Source: Bostrychus sinensis
Taxonomy: Eukaryota > Chordata > Actinopteri > Gobiiformes > Eleotridae
Direction of reading: 5' to 3'
Assembly (NCBI GenBank): GCA_020698575.1
Contig: CM036244.1
Span: 7,365,534 to 7,429,533, forward strand
Length of the DNA: 64,000 nucleotides
The translations under genes and the position numbers were made by a program. Below the pieces are notes generated by a model. It made no database searches, was not told where the DNA came from, and saw only the letters and a program-made list of their open reading frames with translations. This document shows, piece after piece, positions 15,301 to 28,200 of this stretch; position 1 is the stretch's first letter, and every line of letters begins with the position of its first letter.

Positions 15301-18300
15301 TTGAATCAACACAGCAAAAGTTAGCCACAAAAAAACAGGTGCAAAACATCAAAAAATGTCTTAGGGCTGTAGGAGGGTTAACGCAGAACTCAGTAACTCT
15401 GCTCATTTTGTATTTTTGAGTAAAGCACTATCGTAAATACTCACAAGCCCAGTTGGGGTATCTGTACAAAGTTTTTTCTTCCATTTGGCCACTCTGGAAT
15501 GACAAAAATTGAGAAATAAAGCCACCGCTAGCTTGTTGTGTTGCTAACTGCAGCACATTAGCACAAGGCTAAAGCTAAGGTAAGCTAACTGCAGCACATT
15601 ATCACGAGGCTAAAGCTAAGGTAGGCTAACTGCAACACATTATCATGAGGCTAAAGCTAAGGTAAGCTAACTGCAGCACATTAGCACAAGGCTTAAGCTA
15701 AGGTAAGCTAACTGCAGCACATTATCACAAGGCTAAAGCTAAGGTAAGCTAACTGCAGCACATTATCACGAGGCTAAAGCTAAGGTAGGCTAACTGCAAC
15801 ACATTATCATGAGGCTAAAGCTAAGGTAAGCTAACTGCAGCACATTAGCACAAGGCTTAAGCTAAGGTAAGCTAACTGCAGCAGATTATCACAAGGCTAA
15901 AGCTAAGGTAGGCTAACTGCTGCACATTATCACGAGGCTAAAGCTAAGGTAAGCTAACTGCAGCACATTAGCATCACAGATGTAAGGAACATAATGAAGT
16001 AGTTGTAGAACAGAAAGTTCCTTATATTTTCATGTTAATACACATAGCATCTTTCATTGATGGCTCATTGTAATTGTATCTGGACAGAGGAACTTCTCGT
16101 GTTTGGGGAGTCTCCCACGTGCCTTTTGGCAAGCACAAAACATGTTTTGTTATTATTTTCTTTAAGCAATAACCACTCCTCCACCCAGCCCAGCTCTGTG
16201 GAGAGTATGGTTCAGAGTGGTCCTGGGACAGATACAACAGTCTCTGCTGTGGAGCTCTGCAGATCTTTCAGGGTCACCTTTGGTCTTATTGTTGCCTCTC
16301 TGATGAATGCCCGGTTTGTGAGTTTTAGATGGTCCTTTTTAGGCAGATTTGGTGTGGTTTCTTATCTTTTACATGTTGTAATGATGAAATAAATGATGTT
16401 TTGTGGCATTATCACAGTTGAATTGCAGTCAGGTCGACCTTATCTCACTATTTCTGTGACTTCTGAGGGTGAGCAACACTGGGTCTCATTTAGGGGCCTC
16501 TTTAAATAGGGAGTAAATACTTTTGCACACTCAAGTTTTCGGTTTTTCTGTCATATTTCTTATTTGCGTCACAATTACAAATATTTTGCATATTCATAGT
16601 TGTTGTCATGAGGTGAGACCGTTGAGACATGAACCTCCTAATGATTTATTTAAATTCCTGGTTGTAAGACAACAATAAAGGAAAAATGCAAAGGATGATG
16701 AATAATTTTGCACACCTTCCTCAACCCCTGATAAGCCCTGAGACTAAATGAAAATATGTCTTACAAAGCATTGCTCATTACTGAAAAGGAAACTATTGGC
16801 CATTTTGCATTAATCACTATTTATCAGTGTGCCTACTTCAACTTAAACTATGCTAACTGAGAAATAAAAGATGATTTCAGGTGAGAAAATGTCAAAGCAA
16901 CAACAAAGGTATGTGTTTGTTTGTAAGTCATGGCCACACAGAGGTGATCAGATTAAACACAAGACAGCTGCAGGTGACGCTGGTTCCTGTGAACTGTGGT
17001 TTTCAGGCCTCGGCTCTGTTGAATCTGTAATGTAATGTAGGGCAGATGTTTATTATGCAACAACACGGGGTTTGCATGCAACTCAGCCACAAAGTCACTC
17101 TCTGCCTGAGTGTGGCTTTGATGGCAACACTAGATTTTTTTTTCTTAGCTATATCCCACACATGACTCTAACATAATAACCAAGTCCACAGAGTTAGATT
17201 AACAGTAAAGATAACACCTTTATTATGCAAACAAATTTTAGGGAAAAGGGAAAAAAGTACTTATTTGATTTGATAATAATAGTATAATAGTATATACATT
17301 TTTTGGCATAGTTCCACAACTATTACCTATTTTTAATCACATGTAAGTGCATTCTTTTAGCTTTGGAAAGTTCATTAATAACGTTTCATTAATTAGATTT
17401 TAATGAAAATTTTAGGGCAACACTTTAGATCAGGGGTCTCCAACTTTTTTTCCCCTGAGAGCAACTTTTTATAAATCAAAAATGACAGAGAACTACTGTA
17501 AATTTGTAATGTTTTTTTTTTATAGAAACACGGAGAAAAATATGACATAATCTTTTGACTAGAGGCAAGTTGTATAGTTCGGGGTCCGCATGTAATTTTG
17601 GGAAATTTAAGGGGGCCGTAACTTTCTTATGACTTCTTATGAGAATAGCTGCTTTAGAGAAATAACTTTAGTTCTGTAAATACTTGGTCACAGTAAAATG
17701 ACCGGGGATAAATTTGGCTCAGACCAGACGACAACCATTAAGCGATTGTATAAATACATTAAATAAATGGCAGAGATGACAACATAATTTTGCTAAAAAC
17801 TGCCAGAGGATTTTATAAAATGGCCTTCCTTCCTCTGTGCGGCCGTGGCTACAATTTCTCCTCTTGCTTCATCTACACTAGTGTCACTTCCCTTTTCCAC
17901 TGTGGCATCTTTGGGATATTTTTGCAAAAAAATGTCAAAATTGCACCAAGTGAAGAGCAACAATTACAGAACATGGATATAGACCAATTTATGTATTTGC
18001 AGAAAAACAAAAAGCATTGTTTAAGGCCTATAAAAAACTCTCAAATGTAACAAGCCAGATTAATATGTAGGTTGTAGGGTCTTATTATAATGCATTGCAG
18101 CTGAAATCTTCATTAATAACATTTCAGTACGCAATTTACATTGATCAGGCATAACATTATGACCACCTGCCTAATATTGGTCATGTACTCTGACGCCTTT
18201 CTGTCAGTCTGTTGAATGTTGACCTCGTGCATCCTTCCTGAACTCAATTTTTCATAGATACTGATCTCTGCAGCAATTTTGAAGATGCTCTGACACAGTC

Positions 18301-19194
18301 ATCTCACCATTTCTATTTGACCCATGCATAACTCACTTAAATCCTTACGCTCGCCCATTTTTCCTTCTTCTAACACATCAACTTAATGGACAAAATGTAA
18401 CTTGCTGCCTAATATATCCCACACTTTAGCAGGTGCCATGATGAAGAGATAGTCTGTGTTTTTCACTTAGTCATAGATTTATATTGCAAAATGTAGAAAC
18501 TGTTTAAATGCATGGAGTTTTGGGTTATATGTTTCCAAAAAAGCTCTTGTCGCCCTCTGAAGACACAAGTTGTTTTTGTGTCTATTGTCTTGACTGACAC
18601 AGGAAGTGATTCTCTTTCACACATCTTCAATAGAAATCAGATAATTTCCTTTACATTATATAAATCACCCACTTGTCCAATGTGGCTCTCAAACCAAGTC
18701 CGATCATGTCTGCAGCGGATGGCACAGGCTTTTTTTTTTTTCCAGTCTCAAGCCTTGGTCTAACAGATGCAGGTCAAATGAGGACATGGTCACAGCAGCC
18801 GTCTGTCCGGAGAACAGCGCCCTCTGCTGCTGCCAGACAACTTTTGCATTTTTGACTTTACTTCTGCAGAAATAAGGTGCCACAGTGGAAAAGAGAAGTG
18901 ACTCTGTTAAGGATGAAGCAATAGGAGAATCCTGTAACATGACTTAGACTCTGACTCTGACTTTACACAACTGTATGGGAAAAAAAAGATTTTGACAAAA
19001 TACTACATGCAATGTTTTTCCGTATTTTGATAATTTAGTCACGAATCATTAGGCAACTGTAAAATCATCACCTCTTTAAAAAGCTTTTCAGAAGTTTGTT
19101 GTGTAAGCAGTGACATAAACTTTAAATTTCTGAAGTCTACACTTCATTTAAAGCAAACAAAAATATGAATAAAGCTGGCTCTAAATGAAACTAA

Positions 19195-19266
<72 letters not shown>

Positions 19267-22200
19267 TATTTTGAAATGGTTTTATTAGACTCATTTGGAG
19301 CTTATCACTCTTCATGGAGTCAAAAAAAAAAGTGGTTTAAACCTTTATTACCTTACTGCACGCAACACAAAGCCAGTGGCAGTGCTCCTGTCTGCTTCTC
19401 CAAACTGGGACCATTAATAAGAACTCTAGGATTTACAGTAAGTCACTTACTGTGCTCTTAAGTATGCCACCTAATATTTTTCTCATTGCCTCATTAAGTA
19501 AACGATGTCACCAAAACAAAAACAAATTGTTTAGATTTTTTAATAACCTCTCATGTATTTCCTTGTATCTGTGAATCTTAGGAATGTGTCACTGTAGGTT
19601 TCATCTCTCATGCCTTTCTTGTGTTTACACAGGTAACCCGAAGGGAGTCATGCTCACCCACGGGAACGTGGTGGCCGACTTCGGGGGCTTCCTAAAAGTG
19701 ACAGATGTAAGTATAATGGATACACATACAGTTTGTTGATAAGTGTAGTGTTTTTTCCCTTTTATTTTAGGAAAGAGGGGGGGAAAAAAACAATAAATAA
19801 TGTGTTTTTAGGTGACAAAAAGATAGCTGTTCAGGATATGGCTGACTAAATTTACTTAGGCTACATTCACATCACAGTACTTCTTCCACCTCTGGTTACT
19901 TGATATATTAATTAAATTCATTTGCTAACGCTAATTCAGTCTGCTCAACTTATTGTATTACTTCAAACACTATTATGATCTACTGAAATTAAATTGTCAG
20001 AAAATTCCTGTGTGGTCTATAAATACACTGTGCTTGTTGTCCTGAGGAGTTGGTGTTAGGTCATGTGATCGGTTCCTTTCTTTGTTTCCTGCAGAAAGTC
20101 ATCTTCCCCAACAAAGACGATTGCCTCATCTCCTTCCTGCCCTTGGCCCACATGTTCGAGCGGCTCATCGAGGTAACACACCCGGGGATGACGTACCGTA
20201 TCTCTGTGTTGTTTGTGACTTTCGTTTTGTTGGAAAGCCAGGAGGGTGGAGCTACAGAAGTAGAAGCATGGAGCGTGGGAGCAGAGGAATGTGTGTGTGG
20301 GAGAGAGGAGAAGGAGGAGGAGGAAGAGTAGGCTGGCGATTTAATCTGAGTCTGTTGACAGGAGCCACACCTGCGTTTTATAGCTCCCAGGAAAAAAGTT
20401 ACATCCGGCCATGTTTACAATATTCCAATGGTTTTTTGGATTCCAGCAGTTTGTCTTTCCTGGAGTGTCATCTTTAATAGACAAAATTGAGCCTAAACCA
20501 GGACTAAACCAAGTCTAACTCAATGGATAAAAAAGGGATTAACACAGAAATATGCATTACAAAATAAAGACTAAACAAGGTCTAAACCAGGACTAAACCA
20601 GGTCTATACCAGCTTAACATGGTCTAAAGCAGGAATAAACACAGGCTAAACCAAAGGGCTAGATCATGTCTAAACTAGGACAGAAACTACGTCTAAAACA
20701 GGTCTACCCTAAACCAGGACTAAACATGGTCTAAACCAGGTATACTCCAGGACTTAAAATTGTCTAAAGTAAGACTAAACATGGTCTAAACCAGGTCTAC
20801 CCTAAACCAGGACTAAATAAGGTCTAAACCAGGTATAACCCAGGACTTAAGATTGTCTAAAGTAAGACTAAACATGGTCTAAACCAGGTCTACCCTAAAC
20901 CAGGACTAAATAAGGTCTAAACCAGGTATAACCCAGGACTTAAGATTGTCTAAAGTAAGACTAAACATGGTCTAAACCAGGTATACTCCAGGACTTAAGA
21001 TTGTCTAAAGTAAGACTAAACATGGTCTAAACCAGGTCTACCCTAAACCAGGACTAAATAAGGTCTAAACCAGGTATAACCCAGGACTTAAGATTGTCTA
21101 AAGTAAGACTAAACAAGGTCTAAACCAGGTCTACCCTAAACCAGGACTAAATAAGGTCTAAACCAGGTATACTCCAGGACTTAAGATTGTCTAAAGTAAG
21201 ACTAAACATGGTCTAAACCAGGTATACTCCAGGACTTAAAATTGTCTAAAGTAAAACTAAACATGGTCTAAACCAGGTCTACCCTAAACCAGGACTAAAT
21301 AAGGTCTAAACCAGGTATAACCCAGGACTTAAGATTGTCTAAAGCAGGGGTCTCCAACCTTTTTGGGTTTGAGGGCTACCCAAAAGATGAGAATTTGTAC
21401 TGAGGGCTACTCGTGCAAAATAATCCTCTATATTAAAGTCTTGACATTCCTTTCAAATGACACTAGGATTGTATGATTGTTTGCTTTGGATTAATGATAA
21501 TGTTTATAAAAATAATCTTGTAATTAAACATAAAAACAAGTTAAAAAAAAAAAAAATTATGATTAAAACACTGCAGTAGTCACTGTTTATAAATATCCCT
21601 CGCGGGCACCTCACAAGCTCCAGAAGGGCTACCTGGAGCTCGCGGGCACCTCGTTGGTGACCCCTGGTCTAAAGCAAGACTAAACAAGGTCTAAACCTAA
21701 GTCTACTCTAAACCAGGACTAAACATGGCCTAAACCAGATCTAAACCGGGTCTGATTCATGTCTAAAGTAGGACTAAACCAGGACTAATCAAGGTCTAAA
21801 CCAGGTCTAAGTAGTGATATAAACTTGAAATTTAAGCCCAGACTAAAACAGGACTAAACAAGGTCTAATCAAGGATCTAAACAAGGTATAAACCAAGATT
21901 AAACTAACTTTAAACCAGGGCTAAACATGGGCTAAAGTAGGACTAAACCAGATCTAAACAAGGACTAAACACGGACTAAACAAGGTCTAAATCATGACTA
22001 GGCCATGTCTAAACCAGGACTTTGCAATGATATAAACCTCAAATTTAAGCCCAGACTTAAGCAGGATCAAACCAGGTCTAAACCGGGACTGAACCAGGAC
22101 TAAGCAGTGGTCTACACTTCAAACTAAACCAGAATAAAACCATGAATAAAACTTGCTTTGAATTAAACTAAATCAGGACTTGGACTGCACAAGACTCCTG

Positions 22201-25200
22201 AGTACCACTAGAAAAGGCCCGTGTACCACCAGTGAGACCCGTACCGCAGTTTGAGAACCTCTGCACTACACTACTGGCCAGTCAGTGCCTCACAGTAACC
22301 TATTCACAGCTGCAGAGTTTCATTCTGAGTCAGTTTTTGAGGTCTCTGTATTCGGAGCAGTGACCAGTGAGTAATGGGATTCCATTCATTTTTAACAGGA
22401 AACATCTTGGACTTCATAACACACAGGCTTTGATATATTTGGCTCTGAGACAGAAAAAAATATAATATACCATGACTCAAAACTATCTGGGTCCTAAAGA
22501 GAGAGATAGTCCTAGTTTAGACCTGATTTAGACCTAATTTTGTTCTAGTTTAATCCTAGTTTAGACCTAATTTAGTCCTAGTTTAGGTTTTAGATTAGAC
22601 CTGGTTTAGTCATAGTTTAGTCAAGATTTACGAACAGTCAAATATTTTCTGAGGTGGTACTTGATGTGAAAAGTATTTAAAAGTACATTGTTTACTAAAT
22701 ACCAAACATATCTCTGTAACTGAAAGTATATGAAGTATTGTACTCATTGTTACATACAAGGAACTTCCGGATACATAGCTGATCATGTCTTACTAATCAT
22801 CATTAACAATCACATTTTTTACACAAGCACTTTACGCATCTTACTTTCAAGTATTTTTTCTACGAAGTATTTTGAATTACTTCCTTCCTTTAACGCAAAC
22901 AGATCTGTATTATTGTCATAGTGCATTTTAGTGCTGCAGTATACTGTACATTTGAAAAGAAATATGATGAAATATTTCTATTTTTTTAATATGACAGTAC
23001 CACTTCAGTGTTGACAAGTTGCATAGAACAGCCAGCCAACTGGGACTAAACCAGGTCTAAACTGGGACTAAACCATGGACTAAAGAAGGACTAAACCAGG
23101 TCTAAACCACGACTAAACAAGGTCTAAACCAGGGCTAAGCCAGGTCTAAACCAGGACTAAACAATAACTAAACCACGACTAAATAAGGTCTAAACCAGGG
23201 CTAAGCAATGATATAAACATCAAATTTAAGTCCAGAGAAAACCAGGTCTAAACCAGGACTAAGCCAGGTCTAAACCAGGGCTAAGCCAGGTCTAAACCAG
23301 GGCTAAGCCAGGTCCAAACCAGGACTAAACAATAAATAAACCACGACTAAATAAGGTCTAAACCAGGGCTAAGCAATGATATAAACATCAAATTTAAGTC
23401 CAGAGAAAACCAGGTCTAAACCAGGACTAAGCCAGGTCTAAACCAGGGCTAAGCCAGGTCTAAACCAGGGCTAAGCCAGGTCTAAACCAGGGCTAAGCCA
23501 GGTCTAAACCAGGACTAAACAATAACCACGACTAAATAAGGTCTAAACCAGGGCTAAGCAATGATATAAAGATCAAATTTAATCCCAGAGAAAAGCGGGA
23601 CTAAACCAGGTCTAAACCAGGATAAAACAAGGTCTAAACCGGGTCTAATCAAGGTCTAAACAAGGTTCAAACCAGGATTAAGCTAAGTTGAAACCAAGAC
23701 TAAACAAGGCTCAAACCATGAACTAAACAAGGTCTAAACTAAGACTAAGCCAGATCTAAACCAGGACTAAGCCAGGTCTGAACCAGGATTAGGCAATGAT
23801 AGGATTAGACCTGGTTTAGACTTGGGTTAGTCCTAGTTTAGTCTTGATTTAGTCTTAGTTTTGTTATGGTTTTATGCATGGTTTAGTCTTAGTTTAGTTC
23901 TGTTTTTCTACTTTTTTTTTTTGGTTTTAGACCTGGTTTAGACCTGCTTTAGTCCTGGTTTAGTCCTGGTTTAGTCCTGCTTTAGTCCTGGTTTAGTCCT
24001 GGTTTAGACCTGGTTTAGTCCTGCTTTAGTCCTGGTTTAGTCCTGCTTTAGTCCTGGTTTAGTCCTGCTTTAGTCCTGGTTTAGTCCTGGTTTAGTCCTG
24101 CTTTAGTCCTGGTTTAGTCCTGCTTTAGTCCTGGTTTAGTCCTGCTTTAGTCCTGGTTTAGTCCTGGTTTAGTCCTGCTTTAGTCCTGGTTTAGTCCTGC
24201 TTTAGTCCTGGTTTAGTCCTGCTTTAGTCCTGCTTTAGTCCTGGTTTAGTCCTGCTTTAGTCCTGGTTTAGACCTGGTTTAGACCTGCTTTAGTCCTGGT
24301 TTAGTCCTGCTTTAGTCCTGGTTTAGTCCTGGTTTAGTCCTGGTTTAGACATGGTTTAGTCCTGTTTTAGTTCTGTTTTAGTCCTCCTTGTTGGTACACT
24401 GAATATTCTTATCTTTTGTGAAATCCTTGACATTAAAGGACCCCTATTATGCTAAACTGACTATTTGAGATATAATTTCCACCTCAAAAACATTCCTGGA
24501 GCAGTATTTTGTTTCATTTACGTATTGAGTAATCCTTTGCACTGAGCCCGTCCCGTTCTAAAGAGCTCACAGCCCTCTGCTTCACAGCTCACAGACACCG
24601 AACCCAAGCGTTGTCTGCAGAGTCAAAGTTAACAGCTCCCCAAAAGAAAATCTTTCCCATACATATACATTATTTTAAGTTATAAAACATAGAATGCAAA
24701 AGTACAATGGCGTTTTAGGGCCACATGGAAAAAATGAAAAATACGACACTACAAGAAAAGTTTGTAAAATATTGAGATTAAAGTTAATTTTATGAGAATA
24801 ATGTTGCAATATATTGAGAATAAAGTCAAACTATTTTGAGAATAAAGTTGTAGCCAAAAAGTCATAGTGTTACGAGAATAATAGAAATACTAGAATGAAG
24901 TTAGCTGTCTGTGCTGATGGATGGATAGATACAGTAGATAGTGTAATTTGGAGCATTTTGTGAGTTATACTATCATTTAGGCTTCACGCAGATGAAATAC
25001 TGAGCCTTTTGGCCCAGCATCACTATTATCATCAGTATAAGGACTTTAAAACAACTTTTTAAATCTTTATTCTCGTAAGATTATGACTTTTTTTGGCTAC
25101 GACTTTATTCTCGTAGTGCCCATATTTTTGTTTTTTCCATGCGCCTCGATACAGAGGTGTTCAAAACTGTTTCAAAAAGCCTAAAAAAGCATAATATAGA

Positions 25201-28200
25201 ACCTTTAAAGCCTGTATATCTATTTTCCTATTACAATATTCTGTTGGTGAAAGAAGATGAATGAATGAATGAATGAATGAACTGTACTCATGTTTAATGT
25301 GCTCACTTGTCATTTGTCTTTGTCCCTGTGTTTCTGTTTAGTGTCTGTGTGTCTTGGTCATCATTGTTATCTTTTAACATCACTCTGTTTACTTTTTCTT
25401 TGTGTTTTAATTTGTACTGTGCATAAAACCCATCTAGGGACAAATGCTGCAAATTAGCTCTTGCTAAAAGCATTATGATAAATGCATGGGGCAGCTGTTT
25501 TTTGTCTGTCCCTAACAAATAAACCTAATAAATAAATTAATATAGAGAGACTTGAGCCATGCCTCAAAGCAAAAAACAGAAAATGAATACATAGTCATCA
25601 ACATTACCTTTTTTTATGCTTACATAACAAAATAGGTTGCTCTCGCATGGGCATGTATTTCGTCAGACGTTTATAATAAATGGCATAGCTTCTCGTTGAC
25701 AGTGCCAGGTTTGTTTTCCCTGCAGAGCCCGGTGTAACAGCCGCGCAGAGGAAAACACCTGAGTTCCTCGTTGGCCCTGTGCAAGAAGTGGCATCAACAG
25801 AGGAGGGCACAGTTTAATGGGCCTTAAGCGGCTTGTAAAGATTTATTTTTTATGTGCTTCAAAGTAACCTAACAAAGAAACACCAGCCAACACATGAGTA
25901 GTAATTATTCGTTGCTTTATTGTTGGTCTGTGCCAGAGGTGAAAGAAGTACTCAGGTAAAAGTAGTGCTAGTACTTTAAAATACTCAAGTAGAAGTGAAA
26001 GGAGTTGACAAAATTATTACTTTAATGAAAAAAAGTGATTTTTAGGATTTTTGGAATGACTACCACTAACATTACTAGTACTACCGCTACCACCACTACT
26101 ACTACTACTACTACTATGACCACTACCACTACTGCTTACTACTATTACTACTACTACTACTACTACTACTACTATTGCTGCTGCTTAATACTACTAGCAC
26201 TACCATACTGCTTACTGCTATTACTACTACTATCAGTACTACTATTACTACTACTTCTCCTGACTACAACTACCACTACTACTGCTGCTAATACTACTAC
26301 TGCTTACTACTAATATCACTCTTACTACAGCTACTCCTGCTGCTGCTTAATACTACTACTGCTTACATACTACTACTACCAATGCTACTATTACTATTGC
26401 TACTAGTACAGCTGCTGCTACTACTACTGCTTACTACTACTACTACTGCTTACTACTAATATCACTCTTACTACTACTACTGCTGCTGCTTAATACTACT
26501 AGCACTACTACTATTATTACTGTTACTACTACTACTACTACCACTACCACTACTGCTGCTACTACTAGTTACTACTACTTTTACTGATTTTATTACTACT
26601 GCTACTACTACTGCTACTACTACTGCTTACTACTACCACTTCTACTGCTACTACTATTACTGCTACCACTACTGGTGCTGCTAATCTTATTACTTCTAAT
26701 ACTGATTACTACCACTACAACTACCACTACTAGTACTACTATTACTACTACTTCTCCTGAATACAACTACCACTACTGCTGCTGCTAATACTACTCCTGC
26801 TTACATGCTACTACTACTACTACTGCTACTATTACCATTGCTACTACTACAGCTGCCACTACTACTACTGCTTACTACTACTACCACTACTGTTGCTACT
26901 ACTAGTTACTACTACTTTTACTGCTATTACTACTACTGCTACAACTACTGCTTACTACTGCCACTTCTACTGCTGCTACTAGTAATGCTACTACTATTAC
27001 TACTACCACTACTGGTGTTGCTAATATTATTACTACTAATACTGATTACTACCACTACAACTACCACTACTACTTACTACTATTGCTGCTACTTCTCCTG
27101 AATACAACTACCACTACTGCTCCTGCTAATACTACTACTGCTTACATACTACTACTACTACTACTACTACTATTACCATTGCTACTATTACGGCTGCCAC
27201 TACTACTGCTTACTACTACTACCACTACTACTGCCGCTGCTTAGTACTACTAGCACTACTACTATTATTACTGGTACTACTACTACCACTACCACTACTG
27301 CTGCTACTACTAGTTACTACTACTTTTACTACTATTACTACTACCACTCCTGGTGCTGCTAATATTATTACTACTAATACTGATTACTACCACTACAACT
27401 ACCACTACTACTTACTGCTATTACTACTGCTGCTTAGTACTAGTAGCACTACTACTATTATTACTGCTACTACCATTACCACTACTGCTGCTACTACTAG
27501 GTACTACTACTTTTACTGATATTATTACTACTGCTACTACTACTATTACTACTACCACTACTGGTGCTGCTAATATTATTACTTCTAATACTGATTACTA
27601 CCACTACAACTACCACTACTAGTACTACTATTACTACTACTTCTCCTGAATACAACTACCACTACTGCTTCTGCTAATACTACTCCTGCTTACATGCTAC
27701 TACTACTACTACTGCTACTATTACCATTGCTACTATTACAGCTGCCACTACTACTACTGCTTACTATTACTACCACTACTGCTGCTACTACTAGTTACTA
27801 CTACTTTTACTGCTATTACTACTACTGCTACAACTACTGCTTACTACTACCACTTCTACTGTTACTACTATTACTACTACCACTACTGGTGCTGCTAATA
27901 TTATTACTACTAATACTGATTACTACTATTACCACTACAACTACCACTACTACTCCTACTAATACTACTACTGCTTTCATACTACTACTACTACTACTGC
28001 TACTATTACCATTGCTACTACTACAGCTGCCACTACTACTACTGCTTACTACTACCACTTCTACTGCTACTACTATTACTACTACCACTACTGGTGCTGC
28101 TAATATTATTACTTCTAATACTGATTACTACCACTACAACTACCACTACTACTACTCCTAAAACAAATACTTATATAATAATATAAGTAAAAATAATACT

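Larger units (their letters stand above)
13785..19632. other. acsl6 intron W6-W7
   Basis: It contains a piggyBac-like element (14171-15377), a 41-bp satellite (15533-15970), a transposon remnant (16020-16400), a dispersed repeat (17690-17940, inverted piece at 18856-18925), a TIR-type fragment (18131-18470) and a (TTA)n microsatellite (19197-19262). No alternative exon is recognised. Confidence 0.7.

Noticed and set aside
15533..15970. CRISPR-like regular repeat
   Set aside because: Units are contiguous 41-mers with no unique spacers; this is a tandem satellite in an animal intron.
20082..20477. 131-codon frame overlapping exon W8
   Set aside because: It is in a different frame from the conserved FLPLAHMFERLIE and runs into intron; it has no family features.
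26805..28161. Leu/Thr/Tyr-rich open frames
   Set aside because: They are translations of the ACT trinucleotide array. All frames are open because the triplets rarely form stops.
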